NCBI GenBank assembly: GCA_047629975.1 | Contig: JBLHUT010000248.1 | Span: 1-5,172 of the forward strand | Length of the DNA stretch: 5,172 nucleotides | Reading direction: 5' to 3' | DNA from: JBLHUT01 sp047629975 | Lineage (GTDB): Bacteria > Pseudomonadota > Alphaproteobacteria > Rhodobacterales > Rhodobacteraceae | Shown here: in pieces, positions 1-5,172 of the stretch | Layout: every line of letters starts with the position of its first letter | Numbering within the stretch: the first letter of the stretch is position 1 | Translations under genes and position numbers: made by a program | Notes under the pieces: generated by a model | What the model saw: the letters and a program-made list of their open reading frames with translations, nothing else | Database searches by the model: none | Told to the model about the DNA's origin: nothing

Positions 1-31
1 CACCGATAATGCCGATTTTGGGCCGGGTCAT
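1..31 (-). CDS. Start of a leftward gene, possibly 5'-methylthioadenosine phosphorylase (partial)
   Basis: Reading leftward from the ATG at 31-29 gives MTRPKIGIIG, followed by a codon beginning with G, before the window ends. A short polar N-terminus followed by a hydrophobic beta strand and glycine is typical of 5'-methylthioadenosine phosphorylase (IGIIGGSG-type start). It is also seen in Rossmann-fold dehydrogenases such as malate dehydrogenase (RPKIALIGAG-type start). The next residue must be V, A, D, E or G, which fits both. A GGAG ribosome-binding site five bases upstream (40-37) supports the start. The gene is divergent from the SulP transporter gene. That a gene begins here is well supported; its identity is inferred from ten residues only and leans to the phosphorylase. 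Confidence 0.55.
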   Translation of the reverse strand, partial: MTRPKIGIIG

Positions 32-36
32 GCTGT

Positions 37-40
37 CTCC
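37..40 (-). promoter_or_regulatory. Ribosome-binding site of the left-edge gene
   Basis: Leftward the sequence reads GGAGACAGCATG, which places a GGAG Shine-Dalgarno core five bases before the ATG at 31-29. This is the main evidence that the ten-codon fragment at the left edge is a real translation start. Confidence 0.6.
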
Positions 41-63
41 GATCTGTTAGCGTGTCAGGGCGC

Positions 64-92
64 AGTTTATCGGGCATCACCCCGGACGGGAA
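64..92 (-). promoter_or_regulatory. Weak candidate promoter for the left-edge gene
   Basis: On the minus strand a -10-like TAAACT (69-64) lies 17 bases from a poor -35-like TTCCCG (92-87). Transcription would start near position 57, giving a leader of about 25 bases before the ATG at 31. The -35 matches the sigma-70 consensus at only three of six positions, so this is a placement guess that depends mostly on spacing and location. Confidence 0.2.
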
Positions 93-195
93 GGGGCACC
101 CGGTTGGTGCGGTGTGGATATTGCCCAAAAACCGGAGTTCTGCTGTGTGGCCTCACTTGTTAGGGGCCGGTTGAGGTTAACGTGCGAGGGGGCAT

Positions 196-225
196 TTGAC
201 CTTTTCACTGTCGCTCGTGTACAAG
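196..225 (+). promoter_or_regulatory. Candidate sigma-70-like promoter for the SulP gene
   Basis: TTGACC (196-201) matches the -35 consensus at five of six positions. It is followed after 18 bases by TACAAG (220-225), which matches the -10 consensus at four of six. Transcription would begin near 232 and leave an untranslated leader of about 150 bases before the ATG at 381. A perfect TTGACA also occurs at 235-240, but no good -10 lies 16-18 bases from it. If this promoter is real, the GTG at 114 cannot be the start used from this transcript. Confidence 0.3.
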
Positions 226-380
226 CGAGACTTCTTGACATACCTCACCTTCATGATGCCCGGAGCGCCTTCGGGATACCTTGCATTTTCTCCGACCCGA
301 AAGAGGCCTTTCATTTGCCCCGCACCCTGCTGCAACTTGCCAAACAATCCACCTTTTCCCAATTCAGGCTCGAAGGGGAA

Positions 381-1940
381 ATGCTGCGAAAAATGTCGCT
401 GCGCATCGAAATTCTTGCCGGTCTGACTGTTGCACTGGCTCTTGTTCCCGAGGCGGTTGCCTTTGCGTTCGTGGCAGGGGTGCATCCGTTGGTGGGGCTA
501 TACGCGGCGTTTCTGGTCGGTTTGATCACGGCGCTGATCGGTGGGCGGCCCGGAATGATTTCGGGGGCGACTGGTGCGCTGGCGGTTGTTATGGTCGCTT
601 TGGTGGCCGAACACGGTGTCGAATATCTGTTTGCGGCGGTTGTCTTGATGGGTTTGATCCAGATTACAGCCGGTGTTTTCAAACTGGGCAAGTTTATCCG
701 GCTGGTGCCGCATCCGGTGATGCTTGGGTTTGTCAACGGGCTTGCGATTGTGATCTTTCTTGCGCAGTTGAGCCAGTTCAAGGTTCCGGGGACTTCTGTA
801 GCAGGGGCGCACGGGATGACCGGCGGCGACTGGATGACCGGCACGCCGCTGGTTGTGATGCTTTTGCTGGTCGGGGCAACAATGGCCATTATCTGGGTCA
901 CGCCGCGTCTGACAAAGGCGATTCCCGCGCCGCTGGCCGGGATCGGTATTGTCGCTGTGGTTGTGATTGCCTTTGGTATCGATGTGCCGCGTGTGGGCGA
1001 CCTTGCCTCGATCGAGGGCGGCTTGCCGGCGTTCCACATTCCGATGGTGCCGCTGACATGGGAAACGTTTCAGATTATTCTGCCCTATGCGGTGATCCTT
1101 TCGGCAATCGGTTTGATCGAAAGCCTGCTGACCCTGAACCTTGTGGGTGAAATCACAGGACAGCGCGGTGGCTCCAGCCAGGAATGTCTGGCGCAAGGCA
1201 TCGCGAACACGGTCACGGGATTTTTCGGTGGCATGGGCGGGTGCGCAATGATCGGACAATCGATGATCAACGTGAAATCCGGTGGACGCACGCGGGTATC
1301 GGGCCTGTCGGCGGCGCTATTCCTGCTTATCTTCATTGTCATTGCATCGCCGCTTATCGAACAGATCCCGCTGGCTGCACTTGTGGGGGTCATGTTCATG
1401 GTGGTTATCGGAACCTTCGCATGGAAGTCCCTGACAATCATGACAAAGGTGCCATTGGTCGATGCCGTGGTCATTGTTTTGGTGACGGTCGTCACCGTGC
1501 TGACCGATCTTGCAACGGCCGTGGTTGTCGGCGTGATAATTTCCGCTCTGGCCTACGCATGGCAGAACGCGACCCGTATTCGTGCCACGACCTACATGAG
1601 CCCCGAAGGCGCGAAGGTATATCAGATTCAGGGGCCGTTATTCTTTGGCTCGACGGATGCTTTTGCAGAAATGCTTGACCCCGAGAATGACCCGGACATG
1701 ATTATTCTGGACTTTGCCGATAGCCGTGTGGCCGATCAATCCGCCTTGACCGAGATTGAAGCGGTTGCTGCGCGTTACGAGGCCTTGGGCAAGAACGTCC
1801 AGTTGCGTCACCTGAGCCGTGACTGCCACAAACTTCTGAAAAAGGCGGGGCAGTTGATCGTCGACAGCGAAGATGATCCGGACTACCAGATTGCCGCTGA
1901 TTACGGGGTGCGAACCGGCGTGTTGTCCGGTGGCCATTGA
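381..1940 (+). CDS. SulP-family inorganic anion transporter with C-terminal STAS domain
   Basis: The 519-residue product is an integral inner-membrane protein of the SulP (SLC26) family, which moves anions such as sulfate, bicarbonate or dicarboxylates. It starts directly with the conserved first helix, EILAGLTVALALVPEAVAFA (residues 10-29). The GGRPGMISGATGALAVV segment follows at 54-70, then a long series of hydrophobic helices to about residue 395. These include GLIESLL (244-250) and a conserved loop, GGMGGCAMIGQSMINVKSGG, at 283-302. A STAS domain covers about 408-495; its DFADSRVADQSAL stretch (444-456) corresponds to the strand and loop that carry the conserved Asp/Ser motif of anti-sigma-antagonist relatives. 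The ATG at 381 is preceded by AAGGGG only two bases away. The ATG at 393, 14 bases from GGGG, is the alternative. Both suit the family better than the distal GTG at 114. At about 520 residues it is slightly shorter than E. coli DauA, mainly at the C-terminus. The substrate cannot be told from sequence. It is flanked by oppositely oriented genes, so it is probably transcribed alone. Confidence 0.93.
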   Translation: MLRKMSLRIEILAGLTVALALVPEAVAFAFVAGVHPLVGLYAAFLVGLITALIGGRPGMISGATGALAVVMVALVAEHGVEYLFAAVVLMGLIQITAGVFKLGKFIRLVPHPVMLGFVNGLAIVIFLAQLSQFKVPGTSVAGAHGMTGGDWMTGTPLVVMLLLVGATMAIIWVTPRLTKAIPAPLAGIGIVAVVVIAFGIDVPRVGDLASIEGGLPAFHIPMVPLTWETFQIILPYAVILSAIGLIESLLTLNLVGEITGQRGGSSQECLAQGIANTVTGFFGGMGGCAMIGQSMINVKSGGRTRVSGLSAALFLLIFIVIASPLIEQIPLAALVGVMFMVVIGTFAWKSLTIMTKVPLVDAVVIVLVTVVTVLTDLATAVVVGVIISALAYAWQNATRIRATTYMSPEGAKVYQIQGPLFFGSTDAFAEMLDPENDPDMIILDFADSRVADQSALTEIEAVAARYEALGKNVQLRHLSRDCHKLLKKAGQLIVDSEDDPDYQIAADYGVRTGVLSGGH

Positions 1941-1965
1941 GGCGCACACCCCGATGATGAAGCCG

Positions 1966-1991
1966 GACCCGACCCCGTAAGGGGGCGGGCC
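1966..1991 (+). terminator. Possible terminator hairpin after SulP
   Basis: CCCG-A-CCCC (1968-1976) can pair with GGGG-G-CGGG (1981-1989) around a GTAA loop, with one A/G mismatch and a flanking G-C pair (1966 with 1991). It begins 25 bases after the SulP stop codon. There is no downstream T tract, so it is not a classic intrinsic terminator. It could be a transcript-stabilising 3' hairpin instead. Confidence 0.3.
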
Positions 1992-2013
1992 ACCGCCGTC
2001 GAGGGAGGTTGTT

Positions 2014-2028
2014 TGCGCGGCACGCGCA
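2014..2028. terminator. Small perfect hairpin in the convergent spacer
   Basis: TGCGCG (2014-2019) and CGCGCA (2023-2028) are perfectly complementary around a three-base GCA loop. No T run follows on either strand. The position between two convergent genes suggests a 3'-end structure, but a short GC-only palindrome can also arise by chance in GC-rich DNA. Confidence 0.2.
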
Positions 2029-2041
2029 CCAAGATCGGTCG

Positions 2042-2063
2042 CGGCAGGCGCGTTTACCTGTCG
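2042..2063 (-). terminator. Possible terminator hairpin after the flavin reductase gene
   Basis: Bases 2042-2048 and 2057-2063 form a seven-pair stem, including one G-T wobble, around an eight-base loop. It starts 15 bases beyond the TAA stop (2081-2079) in the leftward direction. No T tract follows leftward, so intrinsic termination would be weak. It is oriented to the minus-strand gene by proximity only. Confidence 0.25.
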
Positions 2064-2078
2064 GAAGGCGCGCGAAGT

Positions 2079-2687
2079 TTAAGCTTCATCGGGCCGCTTG
2101 AGGGAAAACAGTTCTGAAACGCGGGCGTAGTCTTTGTACCCCAACCGCGCCAACGGCTGATACGTCGTCAGGTCGAACATCCCGTCTTTCATGCAATCGT
2201 CGCGCATGTAGACACCGGTCACCTCTCCAAGCACCAGAAAATTCGCTTCCCCGAGGATTGGCACAATCTGTGTCATCCGGCATTCAAGGGCGGCGGGTGC
2301 TCCTGTGACACGCGCACAATCAATCGTCTGGCAGGCGGTCTTTTCCAGACCTGCGGCCTCGAATTCGTCAATCTCGCGCCCGAAGCCACTCGATGTGATG
2401 TTCATGGCGTCGCGGGCGGTATATTCAACGATATTGACGCAAAAAACGCCTGTTTCGCGAATATTGCTGACACTGTCTTTTGTGTCGCCGCGGTCCGGTT
2501 TGGCGGATGTCGAGGCGAACATCACTTGTGGCGGAACATAGGCAACGGCGTTGAAAAACGAATACGGCGCAAGGTTGTCCCGCCCGTCGGCTCCCCTGCT
2601 CGAGATCCAGCCGATCGGGCGCGGTGTCACGATGGCATTGAACGGATTGTGCGGCAGCCCATGGCCGTCTTTTGGTTCGTAAAACAT
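2079..2687 (-). CDS. Flavin reductase-like protein (FMN-binding split barrel, DIM6/NTAB family)
   Basis: The 202-residue product is a soluble protein of the flavin reductase-like family (COG1853), whose members bind FMN as dimers and often reduce flavin with NAD(P)H for a partner oxygenase. Family hallmarks are visible in order: HNPFNAIVTPRPIGWISS (13-30), NLAPYSFFNAVAYVPPQVMF (38-57), DTKDSVSNIRETGVFCVNIV (68-87), a central strand region NFLVLGEVTGVY (149-160), and a C-terminal RLGYKDYARVSELFSLKRP (181-199). The length is typical of the subgroup that stands alone. I chose the ATG at 2687 over the in-frame ATG at 2699 because GGAGA (2697-2693) sits five bases before it and the family usually begins MFY near this point. 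No oxygenase gene adjoins it, so its partner and substrate are unknown. It is divergent from the acetyltransferase gene, with 88 bases between the two starts. Confidence 0.9.
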   Translation of the reverse strand: MFYEPKDGHGLPHNPFNAIVTPRPIGWISSRGADGRDNLAPYSFFNAVAYVPPQVMFASTSAKPDRGDTKDSVSNIRETGVFCVNIVEYTARDAMNITSSGFGREIDEFEAAGLEKTACQTIDCARVTGAPAALECRMTQIVPILGEANFLVLGEVTGVYMRDDCMKDGMFDLTTYQPLARLGYKDYARVSELFSLKRPDEA

Positions 2688-2775
2688 CAATGTCTCCATT
2701 TACTCTTTTGCCCGTGGCTAGCCTTATGTTAGCACGGACGCCAGCGTTAATGGCCAGCGGAGCCTGTGAGACCGG
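2688..2775. promoter_or_regulatory. Divergent intergenic region, flavin reductase and acetyltransferase
   Basis: These 88 bases must hold the promoters of both divergent genes. They are visibly richer in A and T than the flanking genes around 2700-2730. An eight-base perfect palindrome, GGCTAGCC, lies at 2716-2723. I could not find a -35/-10 pair with acceptable spacing on either strand; TTGCCC (2708) and TATGTT (2725) are only 11 bases apart. The promoter role is inferred from gene orientation, and any regulator binding the palindrome is unidentified. Confidence 0.4.
2693..2697 (-). promoter_or_regulatory. Ribosome-binding site that decides the flavin reductase start
   Basis: On the minus strand the sequence ATGGAGACATTGATG carries two in-frame ATGs, at 2699 and 2687. 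GGAGA lies five bases before the second, the ideal distance. The first has only a weak purine stretch (AAAAGAG) upstream. The second ATG is therefore preferred; using the first would add only four residues (METL). Confidence 0.55.
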
Positions 2776-3267
2776 ATGTACGATATTGCCACCGAGACGG
2801 ACGGCGATCTGTGGGAGGTCGAGGCGCTTTATGACCTTTGCTTTGCACCGGGACGAGAGGCGCTTTCGTCCTACCGCTTGCGCGACGGTGTCGACAAAGT
2901 GGGCCGGTTGAGCCTGACCGCGCGTGACCCGGAGGGCACACTGGCGGGGGCGATCCGGTTCTGGCCTGTGCTTGTGCGAGGCAGCAACCGCCACGAGGCG
3001 CTGCTTCTGGGGCCTGTTGCGGTGCATCCCACCCGACAAGGTGAGGGGCTTGGCGCGTTGTTGATCATCGAAAGCATTGCACGGGCGGCGGCGGCAGGTC
3101 AGTCAAGGATCCTGTTGGTGGGCGACGCGCCGTATTACGAGCGTTTTGGTTTTACCCGCGCCACAGGCGTTGAAATGCCGCCCCCCACCAACCCGGACCG
3201 TGTTTTGGGCTACGGCGACTGGCGCGGTGTAACAGGGCGCGTTGTGTCGATACTTGAAAACGTTTGA
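2776..3267 (+). CDS. GNAT-family N-acetyltransferase, YhbS type
   Basis: The 163-residue cytoplasmic product has the GNAT fold, which transfers an acetyl group from acetyl-CoA to an amine on a small molecule or protein. The acetyl-CoA pyrophosphate-binding loop (motif A) is clear at residues 79-93, GPVAVHPTRQGEGLG, with the Q/R-x-x-G-x-G/A core. Motif B follows as DAPYYERFGF at 117-126, the form seen in YhbS-like proteins (COG3153). The N-terminus contains an R/E-rich helix after LYDLCFAPGRE (18-28), and the protein ends soon after the last strand (GRVVSILENV). An in-frame TGA at 2767 rules out an earlier start. GAG at 2768-2770 is five bases before the ATG, and GGAG at 2759-2762 is 13 bases before it. 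The gene is divergent from the flavin reductase and converges on ptsP with six bases between stops. The acceptor substrate is unknown. Confidence 0.88.
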   Translation: MYDIATETDGDLWEVEALYDLCFAPGREALSSYRLRDGVDKVGRLSLTARDPEGTLAGAIRFWPVLVRGSNRHEALLLGPVAVHPTRQGEGLGALLIIESIARAAAAGQSRILLVGDAPYYERFGFTRATGVEMPPPTNPDRVLGYGDWRGVTGRVVSILENV

Positions 3268-3273
3268 ACCCGT

Positions 3274-5172
3274 TTATTGCGTGCGCAGCCATTCCATAAC
3301 AGGCTCGCGCACCGATTGATGCCCTTCTGCGCGGGCCTGTTCGATCACCGACCGCAATCCGTCAAGACGCGTGCGCCGTAGCAGATGCTTGACCGGCCCG
3401 ATGGACGCAGGCCGCATGGACAGGCTGCGCAATCCCATCGCGGCAAAGCAGGCAGCTTCCACAGGGCGTCCGGCATCCTCGCCACAAAAGGACAACGGCG
3501 TGTTGGCTTCCGCACAGCGGTTTACGATTTGCTCGATCAGCGACAGAAACGACACATTCAGCGTATCGTATCTTTTTCGTACACGCTCGTTCTCGCGGTC
3601 GGCGGCAAAAAAGAATTGCTTCAGGTCATTGCCGCCGATTGAAATAAAATCAGCCATTTCAAAAAACTGGCGCGGGGCAAAGGCAAGGCTCGGGGTTTCC
3701 AGCATCGCGCCGATCTCGACCTTGCGGGGCAATCTGTGGCCAAGTTTCTCTTCGCGGACCAATTCGTCAAGCAGATGCTGGCGCGCCTCTTTGAACTCTT
3801 CGAATTGTGCGACAAACGGGAACATCACGGTCAGGGGGCGCCCGTTGGCTGCACGGATGAGCGCCTGTAATTGCATCCGCATGACCCCGACTTTGTCCAG
3901 CCCGACCCGAATCGCGCGCCAACCAAGCGCCGGGTTCGGCTCGTCTTGTGGCTTCATGAAGGGCAGGACCTTGTCGGAGCCGATATCAAGTGTGCGAAAG
4001 GCAACCGGCTTGCCCTGTGCGGCATCAAGCACCCGCGTGTACAAGGCCGCCAGTTCGCCGCGCTTTGGCATCTTGTTGCGCACAAGAAACTGCAATTCGG
4101 TACGAAACAATCCAACGCCCTCGGCGCCCGAACTTGACAGTGACGGCAGATCGGCCATCAGGCCGGCGTTCATCATAAGGGCAATAGTCGGCCCTTCGAC
4201 CGTTGCGGCGGGCACGCGCCGGATCGAGGAATACCGCTGTTGGGCCTTTGCCTCCATCGCGATCTTGTCGCTGAAGGCCTGAATGATCGACTCTTCGGGG
4301 CGCAAATGCACAAGCCCCTGTTCGCCGTCCACCACGATAAAGTCGCCGTTCAACGCCTCGGTGGTGATCCGTTTGGCATTGATCACCAGCGGAATCGCCA
4401 AAGCACGCGCCACGATCGTTGCGTGGCTGCCAACGGCCCCTTCCTCCAGCACGATCCCGCGCAGCGCCCGACCATAGCTGAGCAACTCTCCGGGGCCGAT
4501 GTTGCGGGCAATCAGAATCGGGTTTTCGGGCATCTCGGCACCGGTATGGCTGCCTTGTCCGGTCAGAATGCGCAGCAGACGGTTCGACAGATCATCCAGA
4601 TCCGCGAGCCGTTCACGCAGGTAGCTGTCGGTGACTTGCTCCATGCGGGCGCGCGCCGAAGACTGCTCCTTTTCAACGGCGGCTTCGGCGGAAAGACCCC
4701 GCGCGATGTCCTCTTCCATCCGCCGCAACCAGCCTTTGGAATTTGCAAACATCCTGTAGGTTTCAAGAACTTCTGTCGGTTCCTTGTCATTGAGTTCTGT
4801 GGTGGACAGCAATTCGTCAACTGACACCCGCAAGGTATCAACGGCCGTGCGCAGACGTATCGTTTCGGCTTCGGCATCATCCGAAAAAGGGTTCGTGATC
4901 ACAACACGCGGTTCATGCAGATAGGCGCGGCCCTGTGCGGTGCCTTCCTGTCCGACACTTCCGCGTAGTATAACTGCGCGCTGGTGCGGTGCCGACAAAG
5001 CAGCCCCTTCGCCCACAAACGCACCCAGTTCCGTCATCTCGGCCAGCACCATCGCCACGACTTCAAGCGCATAAAGATCATCTTCGGAATAGGCGCGTGC
5101 TTCTTTTGACTGCACGACCAGAACGCCCATGCGCTCGCCCAGCCGTTGGACCGGCACCCCCAGAAACGCTGA
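3274..5172 (-). CDS. ptsP: EI-Ntr, phosphoenolpyruvate-protein phosphotransferase of the nitrogen PTS (N-terminus cut off)
   Basis: PtsP takes phosphate from phosphoenolpyruvate and passes it to NPr and then EIIA-Ntr (PtsN), a cytoplasmic relay that regulates rather than imports sugar. The reading frame stays open to the window edge, so 632 residues are visible. Residues 1-53 are the end of an N-terminal GAF domain, which separates EI-Ntr from sugar-PTS EI. The PEP-utiliser N-terminal domain follows at about 70-205. The phosphohistidine domain is at about 220-290, with the motif GSHATIVARALAIP and active His250. The PEP-binding barrel fills the rest: EGVGLFRTE (351-359), RTLDIGSDK (393-401), NPALGWRAIR (413-422), Glu492, GGNDLKQFFFAADRENE (513-529), and the SFCGE motif with catalytic Cys563. 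All key residues are present. Alphaproteobacterial homologues are about 750 residues, so roughly 115 are missing beyond the right edge. The GTG at 5157 lies inside the GAF domain and is not the start. Glutamine binding by the GAF domain is known in enteric bacteria and rhizobia; here it is inferred. Confidence 0.95.
   Translation of the reverse strand, partial: SAFLGVPVQRLGERMGVLVVQSKEARAYSEDDLYALEVVAMVLAEMTELGAFVGEGAALSAPHQRAVILRGSVGQEGTAQGRAYLHEPRVVITNPFSDDAEAETIRLRTAVDTLRVSVDELLSTTELNDKEPTEVLETYRMFANSKGWLRRMEEDIARGLSAEAAVEKEQSSARARMEQVTDSYLRERLADLDDLSNRLLRILTGQGSHTGAEMPENPILIARNIGPGELLSYGRALRGIVLEEGAVGSHATIVARALAIPLVINAKRITTEALNGDFIVVDGEQGLVHLRPEESIIQAFSDKIAMEAKAQQRYSSIRRVPAATVEGPTIALMMNAGLMADLPSLSSSGAEGVGLFRTELQFLVRNKMPKRGELAALYTRVLDAAQGKPVAFRTLDIGSDKVLPFMKPQDEPNPALGWRAIRVGLDKVGVMRMQLQALIRAANGRPLTVMFPFVAQFEEFKEARQHLLDELVREEKLGHRLPRKVEIGAMLETPSLAFAPRQFFEMADFISIGGNDLKQFFFAADRENERVRKRYDTLNVSFLSLIEQIVNRCAEANTPLSFCGEDAGRPVEAACFAAMGLRSLSMRPASIGPVKHLLRRTRLDGLRSVIEQARAEGHQSVREPVMEWLRTQ

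Larger units (their letters stand above)
32..380. other. Divergent intergenic region upstream of SulP; no confident gene
   Basis: This 349-base stretch separates the leftward gene starting at 31 from the SulP gene. One plus frame is open from a GTG at 114 into SulP, adding 89 codons. Its translation resembles no domain I know, it uses many codons that are scarce in the downstream gene (AGG, AGA, ATA, TTA, GTA), and the GTG has no Shine-Dalgarno sequence. By my hand count about 56% of its third positions are G or C, which is low for a coding frame in such a genome. Overlapping open frames on both strands here also look random. A small stem-loop (GCACC, loop CGGTT, GGTGC) occupies 96-110. I read the region as regulatory and leader DNA. 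Confidence 0.6.
1941..2078. other. Convergent spacer with three GC-rich stem-loops
   Basis: This 138-base gap lies between the 3' ends of the SulP gene (+) and the flavin reductase gene (-). It holds no credible ORF but contains three potential hairpins, listed separately, at 1966-1991, 2014-2028 and 2042-2063. None is followed by a T run on either strand. The likely role is to separate or end the two converging transcripts, perhaps together with Rho. That role is inferred from position. Confidence 0.45.

Noticed and set aside
235..257. A perfect TTGACA box at 235-240 as a second SulP promoter
   Set aside because: The sequence 16-18 bases downstream is GC-rich with no acceptable -10 element; CATGAT at 252-257 is only 11 bases away.
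177..485. A minus-strand open frame across the SulP upstream region
   Set aside because: No ribosome-binding site or family resemblance was seen, and it overlaps the conserved first SulP helix on the other strand.
281..1150. A 289-codon open frame on the plus strand overlapping SulP
   Set aside because: It overlaps a clear transporter gene in another frame, and its Arg/Gly/Cys-rich translation matches no family; it is a shadow of GC-rich codons.
2074..2087. GAAG/CTTC inverted repeat over the flavin reductase stop codon
   Set aside because: A four-pair stem with a six-base loop is expected by chance and lies partly within the coding sequence.
3258..3275. AAACG/CGTTT inverted repeat at the convergent stops as a bidirectional terminator
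   Set aside because: The stem has only five pairs, mostly A-T, around an eight-base loop, and no T run follows; it overlaps both stop codons and is too weak to call.
3371..4282. A 303-codon open frame on the plus strand opposite ptsP
   Set aside because: It is antisense to conserved PtsP catalytic motifs, is rich in Arg and Ser, and has no recognisable domain; it is a mirror of the codon bias of ptsP.
1..5172. A novel multi-gene system, defence island or mobile element
   Set aside because: All full genes belong to common housekeeping families in alternating orientation; no transposase, integrase, repeats, att-like sites, nuclease or toxin-antitoxin genes are visible.

Overview
The window looks like ordinary chromosomal DNA from an alphaproteobacterium, most likely of the Rhodobacteraceae/Roseobacter type. 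This rests on high GC with a preference for G or C at third codon positions, on protein sequences that resemble that group, and on an EI-Ntr (PtsP) whose sequence looks alphaproteobacterial. The assignment is recognition by eye and was not tested by a search. I see no mobile element, CRISPR array, tRNA, rRNA or phage signature.

Layout, left to right. (1) Bases 1-31 hold the first ten codons of a leftward gene that runs off the edge. Its start reads like a 5'-methylthioadenosine phosphorylase or another nucleotide-binding fold. (2) Bases 32-380 form a roughly 350-base region between this gene and the next, with candidate promoters facing both ways. (3) Bases 381-1940 (+) encode a SulP-family inner-membrane anion transporter with a C-terminal STAS domain. 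(4) Bases 1941-2078 lie between two convergent genes and contain three short GC-rich stem-loops. (5) Bases 2079-2687 (-) encode a flavin reductase-like FMN-binding split-barrel protein. (6) Bases 2688-2775 are a short divergent intergenic region. (7) Bases 2776-3267 (+) encode a GNAT acetyltransferase of the YhbS type. (8) Bases 3274-5172 (-) encode nearly all of EI-Ntr (PtsP), the first phosphotransferase of the nitrogen PTS, truncated at its N-terminus by the window edge.

Gene orientation alternates (-, +, -, +, -), so no two neighbours in the window can share a simple operon. The genes do not form an evident pathway: anion transport, a flavin-linked oxidoreductase activity, small-molecule or protein acetylation, and nitrogen/carbon signalling. 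I found no convincing sign of a new multi-gene system. The points most worth checking are the true start of the SulP gene (an open frame extends 89 codons upstream but looks non-coding), the nested starts of the flavin reductase, the hairpin-rich convergent spacer, and the identity of the gene cut by the left edge.
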